Shown: positions 10,559 to 22,972, counted from the first letter of the stretch. The stretch is 64,000 nucleotides of DNA from Gigaspora rosea (GCA_003550325.1 QKWP01001169.1:21800-85799); one strand, 5' to 3'. Notes: generated by a model not told the origin, from the sequence alone. Program-made: numbers and translations.

Positions 10559-13210
10559 CTAATCTAACATTATATCAGCTTCCTTTTCAGGATCCCAATT
10601 TTCTTCGTCAATATTGCCCTCAGCATCATTAATTTGAACATTAACATTTTCCACTTTAGAAAACTCAAAGCTAGTATCAAAAACTATTTCATCTAAGTCA
10701 TTTGTAAAATCAGCTGCGTCAAGATTCAACAATTCCTCAATTTTAAGTGCTTCTTCTTCCGGAAACTCCACATTTTGTTCTTCTTCACTAGCAGGTTGTT
10801 GTTTATCATAATCATCATCGTTACTAGAATTCATATTAGATAATACTTCATATAAATCTTCAGCACCATTGTTAGCAAAAAAGTATGGTAGTTCTTTTTT
10901 CGAATTTGCAAGATAAAAAGCAGAAAGCTTCTGTATATTTTCAATTTTACCCAAGGAAAACTGTGTACGACGTTTGCCATAATACCATCCCAATGTTGAC
11001 CAAATTCTTTTGCATCCAGCAGCATGTGGTGTTACAGAGAACAGTTTATTAGCTAATTGGCAAATATGATCCTCATTTTTTAAAAAGTTGTCTTCAAGAG
11101 AAGTCCACTACATTGTTGAAGATTCATTATTATCAAAAGATACATCAAATGGTGCAGTACGGTATAGATAACTTCTCATTTGTGACATTAACATTTTTCT
11201 TTCTTTTTGTTTTTTGCCCATTTTTTCATAAAAGTTGTCTGCTGCAAGAAGAATACTTCGAAATGTTCCTCGTGCCCATACTATATCTAAATTAATAAAA
11301 ATTAATAAAAATTAATAAAATAGATTAAAATTATAAACAAAATAATAAATAAAATAACAATTACTTACCAGTGTACCCAGGATGTAAAAAAAAGCATAAA
11401 ATATATGTATCATCATCAATTTCAGCAAATCTTCTATTATATATTGCAATTGCTTGTTGGCGAAAATTATGATAATCATTTTCTGGAAGTCTTCTAATTG
11501 CTGCTCCCAAACGAGCTAGACCAATAAAGCAATCAGCTAATGAACAATCTTGTGATTCAAGAGTTAATATAGCTATTTTAATTGGATAAAGAACAAATGC
11601 CAAGGCATTTAAATTATCAAAAAATGCTCTTGTACGTAATATTGCTTGTACTGAGGTATTTACAATATCTGGATTATTATTATGAATCTATAAATTAAAT
11701 AAATAAATAAATTATTATGTACAGCTTTATTATTTATATTGAAACCAATTTATAAAAATAACTTAACTGTTTCTAATGGCACTTTATGCCTTATAACAGA
11801 GAATACACAATCATACATAGTATGCCAACGAGTATCTATTTATTGTTTAAGGGTAGGGTATTTTTTTGGCTTGTATAACGCATAAATTTGCAGATCCCTT
11901 GCTCCTGAATGGCCAAACCGCCAGTTTGGCCAATCAGAAACAGGGATTTGCAAATTTATGCATTACACAAGCCAAAAAAATACCCTACCCTTAAGACCAC
12001 CCCCTTCAATTAAGTTTTCTTCAGCTAAAATTTTAAGTGTACTTCCTATAATTGTATTAATAAATAAAACTTTTTTAATTTTAATCTATGGACCTTAAAA
12101 TACTAGCAGCATATTAAGTACTATGTTTAATTACCTGCAAGATAACTTTTTTTAAAATAACTAACCAAAACTTTGCATCGTTTAAGCATACGATCTGCAA
12201 ATGGTATTTTGCTAATATCTTTTGAAATAAGATTTATAGCATGGGAAATACATCAGACGTTTAAAATATTTGGATATTGTTCTGCAATAATACGACGTGC
12301 AGCTCTAATATTAGCACCCGGGTCTGTTACAATAGCAGAGAATTTTTCTGGGCCAATTTTTTCTAAAATATTAGTAATTTCTTCTGCCAAAAGTTCTTGT
12401 GTATGCCTTTCATTTGACAGATTTTGAAGACTCCACAAATATTGACAGTGGTCTGGCGTATAGATTACGAAGTTCCAAATTGACTCATTAGAAGGATTAC
12501 TCTAGCAATCACATGCTAAATAATAAAATATAATAAAAAAACGCAATACTAAATAAGAGCTGCATATGATCTCATTAATGCATATGATCGATCAGTTTTA
12601 TTAATTAGTATAACTAAAATAATTTACTGATAGTCAGATTTTTTGATTCATTCAATTGTTTAATCATTGCTTGGTTGACAAATGCTGTTTCTTTGGCCAA
12701 ATAGCGACCAGAAAAAACATCTCTAGATGGTGGTTCATATGCTGAACATAAAGTTTTTAATAATTCTAGAAAAAATAGATTCTCAATAATATGAAAGGGG
12801 ACTCCACAAACAATAAATGCCTTTACTAATGCTCTATTTATATCTTTAACACGATCTGGTGTTAACTTAGTACTTTCAATAAAGTCAGAAAGTTGTGATT
12901 GAACATTAAGTTTTCGTTTTTTTGATGTTGATGCTTCAAGTTCTCTTGTTGCTAATCGATCTAAAAATAAACTACAAACATCTGGTGGGGCTTTATCACA
13001 TAAATTACCTAAATGATTTTCAAGGGCAGCAGGGGAGCCTTTGTACCAATACTCATTACAATAATTACATGTTGCACTTCAATGACCTTTAAAAATTTCA
13101 TTTCCCTGCTTAATGTGTGTTCCCCACACAATTGACTTTGGTTTACCACTAGATTTTTGCATAGACGTATCAATTGAATTAATAGAGAAAGTATTAGAGA
13201 TTTCAGCCAT
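10559..13210 (-). pseudogene. hAT-family transposase, broken
   Basis: The ATG at 13210 opens a BED-type zinc finger (ATCNYCNEYWYKG, then ALENHL) that would bind the element ends. Then comes a region reading NESIWNF and FSAIVTDPGANIRAARRII (12253-12438), followed after one TGA by CISHAINLISKDI; this is the RNase-H-like DDE core with the DUF659-type signature. The C-terminal part (about 11290-10559) reads KRIWSTLGWYYGKRRTQ, the hAT dimerisation (hATC) block, and ends in an acidic tail. Introns seem likely near 12490-12620 and 11290-11360. In-frame stops at about 13080, 12495, 12270 and 11110, and a 148-bp MITE inside (11847-11994), show it is inactive. Terminal repeats of this autonomous copy were not identified. 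Confidence 0.85.
11847..11994. mobile_element. TTAA-flanked palindromic MITE (piggyBac-like)
   Basis: A near-perfect inverted repeat of ~50-bp arms starts TTAAGGGTAGGGTA and ends TACCCTACCCTTAA. TTAA at both ends fits piggyBac-type insertion. It sits inside the hAT transposase gene between conserved blocks, so it inserted after that element. The centre contains two tggccaa-type dyads. Confidence 0.75.
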
Positions 13211-13439
13211 ATTGCAGTTTTGAATTTCAAAAAACACAGTTAAATAAATTTTTAGCTATTGCTATTTATAAGATATTTAATCAATATTTAATCAGTTTAT
13301 GATAAATTTAATCTCTTCATGATAAACTTCTTAATATATCAACAAAAAGAAGTATATATTAACAAAAAAAACTTTAATATATTAAAAGCAATATATAATA
13401 CATGCATATTTAATTAACAGGTTTTTGATTCTTTTTTTT

Positions 13440-14660
13440 TTAGAAAAAAAATTGTCATCATTCGAACCTAAAATTTTTTTTAGCATTTGTTATTACTTTA
13501 AATTCAGTTTGTTTGTTTTTTTAAAAAAAAAATAAAAGAACAAAAAAAGCAACACACATACGTACATACTAACTTATTTCTTTCACATAAAATCTCTAAG
13601 CTCCTTTTTCTGAAATTAAATCTGAAATCTTCTTAAAATCCATTTTTCATATGATTAATTTCAGATCCTAGCTTTGCAATAGTCAATTTATCTACAGTAT
13701 CGTTTTGGGTTGTTCTGGTTTTTACAAATCATGTCGTAGGGTTATGGGGTTAAGCAATAATTTTATTTGCTTGAACCTGAATTTTTTTTTAGCATTCGTT
13801 GGTTATTTTAAATTCATTTTGTTTGTTTTAAAAAAAAAAATAAGAGACAAAAAAAGCAATACACATACATATATATTGACTTATTTCTTTCACATAGAAA
13901 TCCCTAAGCACCTTTTTCTTGCAATTAAACTTGAAATCTTTTTAAAATCCATTGGTAAAAACCAGAAAACCCCAAAACGATATTGTATATAAATTGATGA
14001 ACAAATCATGCCATGGGGTTATGGGGTTAAACAATAATTTTTTTTGCTTGAACCTGAAATTTTTTTAGCATTCGTTAGTTATTTTAAATTCGGTTTGTTT
14101 GTTTTTAAAAAAAAAATAAAAGAGACAAAAAAAGCAACAAATACGTACATACTAACTTATTTCTTCATATAGAAATTCTAAAGCTCCGTTTTCTTGAAAT
14201 TAAACCTGAATTTTCTTAAAATCCATTTGTAAAAACCAGAAAAACCCAAAATGATACTGTAGATAAATTGACCTTGCAAAGCTGGGATCTGAAATTAATA
14301 ATATGAACAAATCATAGCGTGGGGTTATGGGGTTAAGAAATAATTTTCTTTGCTTGAACCTGAAATTTTTTTTAGCATTCGTTAGTTACTTTAAATTCGT
14401 TTTGTTTGTTTTTAAAAAAAAAAAATTAAAAGAGACAAAAAAAGCAACACATACATACATACTAACTTATTTCTTTCACATAAAAATCCTTAAGCTCCTT
14501 TTTCTTGAAATTAAACCTGAACTATTCTTAAAATCCATTGTTCATATTATTAATTTCAGATCCCAGCTTTGCAACGGTCATTAACTACAGTATTGTTTTG
14601 GGTTTTTCTGGTTTTTACAAATCATGCCGTGGGTTATGGGGTTAAGTAATTTTGATTAGA
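13440..14660. repeat. Four ~290-bp tandem copies with an inverted inner segment
   Basis: Each copy starts near 'gaacctgaaattttttttag' (about 13465, 13770, 14050, 14355), runs through a poly-A, 'gagacaaaaaaagcaac', and ends 'ggggttatggggttaa'. In copies 1 and 4 the last ~95 bp before the end reads '...atttcagatcc...gttttgggtt...ggtttttacaaatcat'. In copies 2 and 3 the same segment is reverse-complemented (13950 and 14230), with an internal deletion in copy 2. The small frames at 13705 and 14327 are artefacts of the repeat. Confidence 0.8.
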
Positions 14661-16117
14661 TCATGCATCTTTTGAAAAATTCAATTCTTTATATATTAGA
14701 AATTTTGAAGCAAAGTAAATAAATAATAACCGATTTCAGAGTTTAAATAAAAAGTAAACCTTGGAGCCTTTTATTATTTATATCTGGCTCAAAGTCTCCA
14801 AATTAACAGTGCGATTAAACATATTCCAGATCCAAAGATTAATGATTACGCTTTACCGGTTAAACTTGTTCTTGTTAAACTTGTTATTACTAGTTTTTTT
14901 ACTTATGCATCTCTATACTAATCATATGATAGAAATTTCAAATTTGCTACAGAGTGATTGATGATTATGCATAAGCTGATTTCTTTGATGATATCAAACT
15001 ACAATAATCGAATCGATTAACATTTTAATGTGTATGATTTTCATGTATTGGAAGCTTCTATTGGAAAGACATGCTTATTATTACTTTTTAAGAATGTTTT
15101 TCTGCATAAACTGGATATGAATGCTGCCAATGAAAAATTTATTAGAGATTACGTCCGATGACAGGTGTTCCCTTAATAGCACTCGTGTTTTCAATGTTCA
15201 GGTTCACTTCCAGTAATAAAACGGGCTTATATGTAACGGCAAAAAAAAAAAAAAACTATAGATAACGCAAGAGTTTTTTAATTAGGTTTTAAAAAAAGTT
15301 ATTACTAAATATGTATACAATATCAGATTAAGCCTAAAATATGAGCAATTATGGATTTTATCGTACATTTCCGGAAATTTTGGAAATTTTGGAAATTTGT
15401 ATAATCGGCGAAAGTAATATTGTCCCTATTTCGGATTCAGATTTGGCAAAATATTTGGGCTTCGCCCGCAACATTAATTTCTTGTATTACTAATAGCTAA
15501 AAAATAAATTAATAAATAAATTAAACCAATTTAATTTATACAGAAGATTCATATGAAAAAAAACGTGTGCATGATAGAACTTTTGATTATCATATATGTA
15601 AAATTTTCTATTAAAAAATAGATACCTTTATTATTATTTTCCTGAGGCGAACCTAGCTTTGTAATACATATTTAATGCAGAATTATATATAAAATATATA
15701 AAATTAAAATATAACTAACTTATTTCATGAGTCACACCATTGTAATCTTCATAAAGATTCTGATTAACCTCATAGCGAATGTGTAATTGTCGATATTGTT
15801 TTCGTTGTTGTGTGATATTATTCGAATAATTATGGAATGTGTGAAATAAAATGACAGTTTATTTCAATTTAGTATATTATCTGGCATCAGACTGTTGTGA
15901 TTTATTGTTTATTGTTTATAGTCAATAATAAAATTTTAGAATTCTAAAATTTAATGAATTATAACTGTGAGTATTTATAAAAGGTCTACAGAATATCCAA
16001 CATGTATAACCCCAAAAGATACCTAACCTTTTTACATAGATAATAATAGATGTTTTGGGGCGCTTTCAAACTAATGCCTGGTTATAGGTAATGATTTTAC
16101 TAATCAAACATTATGAT
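14661..16117. other. AT-rich stretch without recognised genes
   Basis: Short open frames (e.g. 14761-14961, Leu-rich) show no domain. A poly-A run lies at 15241-15255. Nothing else is supported. Confidence 0.5.
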
Positions 16118-16175
16118 TAGAGGTGCAGGTAACTTTTATGTTACGACAAGTTACAGAGCTTCGCCTGCACCTAAT
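16118..16175. mobile_element. Tiny inverted-repeat element
   Basis: AGGTGCAGG (16121) pairs with CCTGCACCT (16172), with TTA/TAA next to the ends and an inner ttacgacaagttac. It may be the deleted core of a DNA transposon. Confidence 0.4.
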
Positions 16176-16728
16176 TATAATTATTATTACAAATAGATAT
16201 ATTATTAATAAATTAATCATGAGTATACTGTAACTCTAATACGTAAAATAAAAAGACAAAAATAAAAATGCAAAAATAAAGAAAGACTTGGAATTGCCTA
16301 CTTGTTAAATTTACAAATAACTCAAAAACCATAATGCTGGTTGTAAATTGATCAGTCTAACAATTTATTCACATATGTTATTATACCATATGCACTAGTG
16401 TTGGCAAATGACACCATATGACCTATATGACTTACATGACTTATGATATATGATCGGTCATATAAGCAGAGTATATGATCTTATGATCTTATAGTCTAAA
16501 TTTAATTTAGGCCAGTATTATAAAATTGGCCCAAATTAACAAGTTGATTTTAAAAAATTTTATCAAAAAAATTTCACTATTAGCTTAAAATTAGATTTCG
16601 TAATAAGATAGCTAAAAAAAAACAACAACAATAGCTTTAATAATACTAAAATTTTACAAGAAAACTTTTTGTTAGTGTGTAGAAGCAGTTTTATAGATAA
16701 AATGTTGATTTATAAACGATTTTTGGGT

Positions 16729-17470
16729 GAGTTTTACTAAAACGCACCTATGGTGTTTTACACCATGTTACACAAGACTATTAGAATAGCCAATAAAAAT
16801 TAAGAGAAGGTGTAGCATAAAATTTTGGTTTTTTTTATTTTTTTAAAAAAACGTTCATATCTCAAAATCTTGCTTATGAAACCACCTTTGGGGCTTTAAT
16901 AAAAAAAATTCCTTACTAAATTTTGTATATACTAATGCCCAGATAAAATCCCAGGCCTCCTAAAGTAATAAAAATTTATTTTTTGCTTTATAAAAATTTA
17001 TTTTTTTGTTTTTGTTACACAGATTTGCAAATCTAATTTACCTATGGTGGTAAAACACCATAAGTGCATTTTATAATATTTGTTTTTGGATTATTTTAAT
17101 TTTTTTCAATTATTATAAAACACACTTATGGTATTTTACCACTATAGGTAAATTAGATTTGCAAATCTGTATAACAAAAACAAAAAATAAATTTTTACAA
17201 AACAAAAAATAAATTTTAATTACTTTAGGATTAGGGTAAGGCTCAGAATTTTATCAGGGCATTAGTATATACAAAATTTAGCAAGGAGTTTTTTTATTAG
17301 AGCTCCAAAGTGGTTTCATAAGCCAAATTTAGAGATATGAATGTTTTTTTAAAAAAATAAACAAAAAACTGAAATTTTTTGTTATACCTGATCTTAAATT
17401 TTGAATGGCTATTCTAATAGTTTTGTGTAATATTGTGTAAAATACCATAGATGTGTTTTAGTAAAACTCT
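16729..17470. mobile_element. 742-bp foldback element
   Basis: This is a near-full-length palindrome starting GAGTTTTACTAAAAC and ending with its complement. Arms of ~340 bp can be matched block by block (e.g. 'cctatggtggtaaaacacc' pairs with the segment near 17140; 'gggcattagtatatac' near 17256 pairs with 16928-16945). The centre is near 17085-17105. Arms are ~85-90% alike. There is no coding capacity. A TSD was not clear. Confidence 0.8.
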
Positions 17471-17576
17471 TAATTTTTTATATTTACATACAATCTTAAA
17501 TTCTGATTGGCTAACAAATTTTTTAAAGTAGTAAAAATTTATGACTTTATGACTTATAACCAATGGTCATATGACA

Positions 17577-17755
17577 GGACCCCGAAGGACTCTGATATAA
17601 CTCAGTGATTACTAAAAAAGGAAATTTTGCATAGAAATTCATCAAACATTGCATTTTTATATAGTAAATTTTTTAAATTTTGGCCTATTTTATACGCCTA
17701 TTTGGCGATATTATACAAACTCAGATCTAAGTTGTATCAGAGTCCTTCGGGGTCC
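17577..17755. mobile_element. Mutator-like MITE
   Basis: The 179-bp element starts GGACCCCGAAGGACTCTGAT and ends with its exact complement. It is flanked by TCATATGACA (17567-17576) and TCATATGACC (17756-17765), a 9-of-10 direct repeat. A 9-10-bp TSD is typical of Mutator-like elements. It is inserted within the hAT-like element around it. Confidence 0.75.
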
Positions 17756-17903
17756 TCATATGACCCATGACCTTGGTCATTTAACAAAAATATAATATAA
17801 CCTGGTCACTATTATGTACTGAACATGAAAACCAGCCAGTTGCAATATTGAATGATTATGCTACTATACACAAAAGGCATTCACATATGAGTGCAAACTA
17901 ATG

Positions 17904-18018
17904 ATGCCTAACGAAACTTACGTGACCTAATGAAACATAATAGTTTCGTCATTTCGTCAGTGACAAAACTATGATGAAATTTTGGTTTCATTAGGCGAAA
18001 TAATTTCATCAAGCATCT
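17904..18018. mobile_element. Short inverted-repeat element, tentative
   Basis: The ends read gatgcctaacgaaac and (reversed) gatgcttgatgaaat. Inside are several gtttcgtc/gaaactat dyads. No convincing TSD was found. Confidence 0.35.
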
Positions 18019-20172
18019 ATAGTGCGAACATTCTCAAATTAAGGGTAGATAACTTCTTTCGCCATATAAATTTGGGGTTGCCATCTTGTTATAGATATAC
18101 TGAATATGTATCAGTATTATTTCATCTTTACATATAGCACATCATGTCAGATAAACATCTGTTGCTCTTTTTTAGATTTTTTAACCTGTTCTTGTTTAGA
18201 TGTATAGATGTAATACAAAGCTACTCAAGATAAATACCAAATCTGGGACAATAAAAATTATTTTAAATAGATTTTTATTAATATACAGAAATTATGGACG
18301 TTTTTCTTTGTTATATAGTAGGAAAAATTAGCCCACAAATGCCTGTTTGGATTCCACAATCATGCATGTTGATGCCGTGACTCGAGTAAGGAACCTAGCA
18401 GGTGATCTTGTTCCCATGCTTCTAATATCAGAATAATATAATTAAAAAAAATCAAGTAATGTAATAAGAAACCTTTGTTCGAATTTATGCTAAAAAGAAA
18501 TCAAATAAAAATTAGTATGAATAAACTCAAATAAAATGGAAATATTAAGTTCTTTGGTGTTCTTTTAAATTCATGTTAGAATAAATTAGATGAAACATAA
18601 TCAAAAGTTTTTGCAAAAAAGTTATAAAAGAACAAAAAAATAAGTTAATAAAGGATCATTTAATTCTAGTTTAATTAACATGAATAAGACCTTTTTTACT
18701 CTAAAAAAGTCCATTCTTCTTGTATTCTTATCTTGATTATCTTACCAAATCATGTGCCTTGCGTAGAACTGTCCATTTTTTTTACTATTAACAATATTTT
18801 CTATTTCTAGCCTATCAATACAGTATCAGAAATCTAAATTTCACAAGATCACCAGTAGGGTACGGGACAGCCTGGGTCAGTTCGGGTTCATTTAAACCCG
18901 ACCTGGGCCCGTTTAAAACCTGACCCGGGCACGACCCGATAAAAAATTTTCATGACGGGTGGGCCAGGTCAGATATAAAACCCGACCCGACCCAACTCGA
19001 CCTGATTATTTAATAATCGCGTAGAGTTATATTACTTTAAGCTTTTATGCATTGCTCATCTCAATCGCATATCAATTTAAAAACTGAACTGCTTCAAGTT
19101 ATTCTTTAAATGCCAAGCCCAAATCCATCACTAAATTTATTCAGTCTCATACACTCAACTTGAGTTCTCAATTCGATTAATTTGATAGTATTTTATCCTC
19201 GAATTTTCTAAAATTTCCTCTTAGTGCTTTAATAGTGCTTTCTTTTTATGCTTTCTTTTTATCTGACTTATACCAGTAACATAATTATGCTTGCATAACA
19301 GGGCGTATGGTTTACTGCCATATAGAATAGCGTGTTCGCAAAATCTTGCATTGATATAGCATTAAACATCTATTATTTTGCATTCAAACTGAGTTTTTTG
19401 CGACTATTTAAATATATGAATTCGATTTTTTTGAATTTTTATTTATTTGGTTTGCAAAGTTTTGAGATTTGCAGATCAAAAAACAAAAAAAAAGAAATCA
19501 ATGATTTCTAATTTCTGGTTTCCTATTTCTTTAAATATTTTTTTGCAACATTACAAGTTGTAGATTCATTATTTTGTAACATATTTGATTTGGTATCTTT
19601 TATAAGAATATAAGTTACATATTTGTCGTGTTGTAAAGAATTTGATTGTGTCAAAGTTGGCGCCGAAACCCTTTTATGCCATCTGAAAGTTTCTGGTTTC
19701 AGATTATAGCTTCTGAAACCTTATCCGAAACTCGTAACCTCACCCGGATCTCTAAACCTCATTCAAAACACGATACCTCGCCTGAACACTTTCAATTATA
19801 CATCAAATGCATTAATATATGCTATGCATCTTCAATATACATTAGTCGCACTGATGTATATTTAATAAAATTTGAATATCCAACTTTTTGGGCTGGAATG
19901 CATCCAATAATTTATTGCATGCTGCAATCCTTTTAATATGAAAGGCATAATTCCGGAGTTTATATTCTGACAATCAAGGATCAGTGTTTTTTACTTACTA
20001 TGTAACAACTGGATACAATATCAAGTAAAAATAAGTAATAACGTCAATATCTACTAATGATCGAATTGATAAGTTACCGCAGAATTAAATAAATTGTCTG
20101 TATCAACAGGCATTAAATGCTTATCATTTTTTCATTGGCAATTTTTCCTATTGTCCTAGAATTTTGAAATAA

Positions 20173-20434
20173 GCCCTTTTGAAGTTGATTCTTCAGTTAA
20201 CATCACTTTTCCAGGACTCTCGGGAGGAGAAGGGGGTAAAATGAAACGAACATATGAAACGAACATAAGAAACGAACATATAAAATAAACAAAGGTTGGC
20301 AATTTCATTGCTTAATATAAATCAGGTGACTGGCGAAAGTCATCCAGCATTTTGATTGGCTGTTCGTTTTCGGGGGAGGTGGGGGAGACTTCAGCTGGGG
20401 ATGATGCTAACTGAAAAATTATCTTCAAATGGCC
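20173..20434. mobile_element. PIF/Harbinger-like MITE, family A, copy 2
   Basis: It starts GCCCTTTTGAAGTTGATT and ends AATTATCTTCAAATGGCC. Flanks are TAA (20170-20172) and TGA (20435-20437). It aligns along its length to copy 1 at 4720, including the repeated 'gaacatatgaaacgaac' and the G-rich core. It is nested in the 18856-21730 hAT. Confidence 0.7.
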
Positions 20435-21361
20435 TGAATTGCAATTATGGTATAATATTAAAAATAAAGTTGACTAGCTTTAAAAAAAACCGTACAAACC
20501 GAAGCAGTGAAAAAAAATTGCCAAAAACATATAATTAAAAACTATGTATATAATGAGTTCTGTACTATAAGTACAGAAGTATGTATACTATATAATCATT
20601 TTAATTAAAAAAGTAAAAAACCCTGATTTAACATTTTTAAATTTATTTATTGCTGTCTAAGCCCCAAAAATTAACCTTACTGGTATAATAAATTACCACC
20701 ATCACGAGTGTTCTGTACATTTTTACATCATTTTTTCATTTAAACATAATTTATGTTCTTAATTTATTTCGAACTACCAATTTATTTTAACGTTAAAAAT
20801 AGGAGCTTCATAGTAAATCTGATTATCCTCCAAGGCGCATAAAAGGCCAGTGCTGGTCATACATTCATTTTTTTTCTGCCTTTTACTGGTGATCAAATTC
20901 ATACAATAAGTGCATAAAATGTATAAAATATCCAATACAAATAGTACGGAATAGTTTTCAAAATAAGTATTTTAGAAATTACAGACGATATGACCAAATT
21001 ATATGGTAACAATTTGACTAATTATAATTCTAATATCAAATTTTAAACTAATTGATATTAGATACTTTCCCGTTCCTGGTTTTGCGCGATGATGTTGCAC
21101 AGTTACCTTATTCATAATTTATCCAGAGATTAGCATCCAAAATTGTATGTAAGGCGCAAAATTTTTTCTGGGCAATACTAGGGTAAGTATCAAGCAATTT
21201 CTCACTAAAACTAATATATCGTGTACCAGTATAGTACAATATAACTTAGAATACACATTTCTAACTCCCTTTAAACAATTCAATTGTTTATTATAAAATA
21301 AAATTTTCTGCAATTTTTTATAATTTGTTTTTATGAGTTTATTTTTATTCATATATCCTCA

Positions 21362-21544
21362 ATGAGTTCAACAACATTTATCTGTATCTTCGTCTTTATT
21401 AGTTTCGTCATGCTTTGCAGTTTCATTAGTTGTCAGTATTATCATCATATGAACCTAGGTTACGCATTTCATCAGCACGAACTTAAGGTTTCATCTAACA
21501 ACTATATTTCTGCTCAAATTATAATTCCGGGTAAGATTTTTTAA
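21362..21544 (+). CDS. Small signal-peptide frame inside the hAT element
   Basis: The 60-codon frame starts MSSTTFICIFVFISFVMLCS, a strong hydrophobic signal sequence with a plausible cleavage after ISC, then a Tyr/His-rich segment (QYYHHMNLGYAFHQHE). A splice donor GTAAGA at 21531 could end the exon before the stop. No acceptor exon was found, because the element's subterminal repeats begin right after. It might be a captured first exon of a secreted protein, or chance. Confidence 0.35.
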   Translation: MSSTTFICIFVFISFVMLCSFISCQYYHHMNLGYAFHQHELKVSSNNYISAQIIIPGKIF

Positions 21545-21989
21545 AATTATATCAGGTTTGATCGGGCTTTACGGGTTAATGAACATAGCCCAAACCTGAC
21601 CCGATACTTAATTAGGCCCAGCCTGAACCCGACCCATTTTAAAACGGGTCAATAATTTGAACCCGACCCGGGTCTGAACCTGGCCCGACCCACAAAATTT
21701 CAGGTTAAACCCGACCCGTCCCGTACCCTAATCACCAGGTTATAGCTTAATGATACATACGTATGTAACAAGAACCAATAATATTGATATTGTGAAGAGC
21801 ATAACGCAAAAACTCATTTCTTTCCCCAACGAAGTTGGCAAGAAATCATAAAGAAAAATTACTACAATCTTGAGAAAATAATGATTAAAAAATATTTTCT
21901 TTTATGGGAAAACTTTTTCCACGCACCTGCGTGATCATGCACCCCTATACTGGTATATAAATATAAGATTATCTATAATAGATAATTAT

Positions 21990-22972
21990 TTATTTTTTTT
22001 TGTTTTGATTTTTTACGTTTTCGTTTACTAATTTTTTTTTCTTTTCTTTTTTAGCTACTGTCGCTGGTGTTGTCGTTGGTGTCACCATTGGTATAATCGT
22101 TGGTGTCGTCATTGGTGTCATCGCAGGTGTTGCCTCAAGTGTTGTTGCAGGTGTCGCTCCATTAGATTTTCTTCTTGGTGGGTGGTCTTGCACGCTTTTT
22201 CGGGTGGGTTTCTTTCGTTTTTGTTTGTTTTTTTTCTCGTTTTTTCTTTTTTCTTCTCTTGTCTTGCACGTTTTTTCAGTGCTGGTCTTGTACGTTTCTT
22301 TGGTGTTGGTCTTGCATGTTTCTTCAGTATTGGTCTTGCACGTTTTTTCGGTAGTGGTCTTGCACTGGATATGGTGGGTTTCTTTCATTTTTGTTTGTTT
22401 ATTTTATTTTTTTTTTCTCTCCCATTTTTTTCTTCTTCACTTGTCTTGCATGTTTGCTCAGTGGACTTGCACGTAGTGGTCTTGTACATTTCTTTGGTGC
22501 TCTTGTACGTTTCTTCAGTTGTTGGTCTTGTACGTTTCTTTGGTGGTGGTCTTTCTTTGGTCACGTTGGATATGGTGGGTTTCTTCGTTTTGTTATTGTT
22601 TTTTTTTTGGTTTTTTCCTTCTTCTAAAGGTCTTGCGCGTTTTTTTGGTAGTGGTCTCTTGCATGTTTCTTTGGTGATGGTCTTCTTGAACATTTCTTCG
22701 ATGGTTTTCTTTCACGTTTCTTTGATGGTGGTCTTTCACGTTTCTTCGATAGTGGTCTTCACGTTTCTTTGGTGGTGGTCTTGTACGTTTCTTCGGCGGT
22801 GGTCTTGTACGTTTCTTCAGCGGTGGTCTTGTACATTTCTTCAGCAGTAATCTTGTACATTTATTCAGTTATCTTGTACGTTTCTTCTGTGGTGATTTTG
22901 CACGTTTTGGTTGTCTTGCACGTTTCTTCGATGATGTCTTGCACGTTTTTCAGTGGTTTTGTCTTGCTTTAA
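21990..22972 (-). CDS. Lys/Thr/Pro-rich repeat protein, frame-shifted
   Basis: The longest pieces are 22385-22693 (102 codons) and 21990-22388 (132 codons). Both are built from a 24-bp repeat coding TYKTTAEE, or KKRTRPPP in the next frame, then basic stretches (KKNKQKRKK), a Thr/Pro/Met block (TPMTTPTIIPM) and a Lys-rich end. Every minus-strand frame is basic, so a frameshift keeps the protein's character. No domain can be named. The highly basic composition would suit nucleic-acid binding, which is inference. It lies wholly inside the Mutator-like element. The plus-strand frames over it are complements of the repeat. Confidence 0.45.

Larger units (their letters stand above)
16396..17811. 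mobile_element. hAT-like element with ATGACC subterminal repeats, host of two nested insertions
   Basis: The left end is TAGTGTTGGCAAATGAC and the right end ATGAC...GGTCACTA. The flanks ATATGCAC (16388-16395) and TTATGTAC (17812-17819) agree at 6 of 8, consistent with a decayed 8-bp hAT TSD. The interior next to both ends is packed with ATGACC/ATATGAC motifs, as hAT subterminal transposase-binding sites often are. Removing the foldback (16729-17470) and the Mutator-like MITE (17577-17755) leaves ~0.5 kb of original element. A better-preserved relative is at 46610-49133. Confidence 0.5.
18856..21730. mobile_element. 2.9-kb non-autonomous hAT element
   Basis: The left end is TAGGGTACGGGACAG and the right end CCCGTCCCGTACCCTA. 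The flanking 8-bp direct repeat is perfect: ATCACCAG at 18848-18855 and 21731-21738. Both subterminal regions (18870-19005 and 21555-21720) are crowded with GGGTCGGGTT-type motifs in opposite orientation, probably transposase-binding sites, and GC-rich compared with the core. No transposase blocks were found inside. It contains a nested MITE A copy (20173-20434) and a signal-peptide frame (21362-21544). The frame at 19646-19936 is unrecognised. Confidence 0.8.

Noticed and set aside
22182..22972. Plus-strand Phe/Val/Leu-rich membrane-like frames
   Set aside because: They are complements of the Lys/Thr-rich repeat; hydrophobicity is a by-product of the codons on the other strand.
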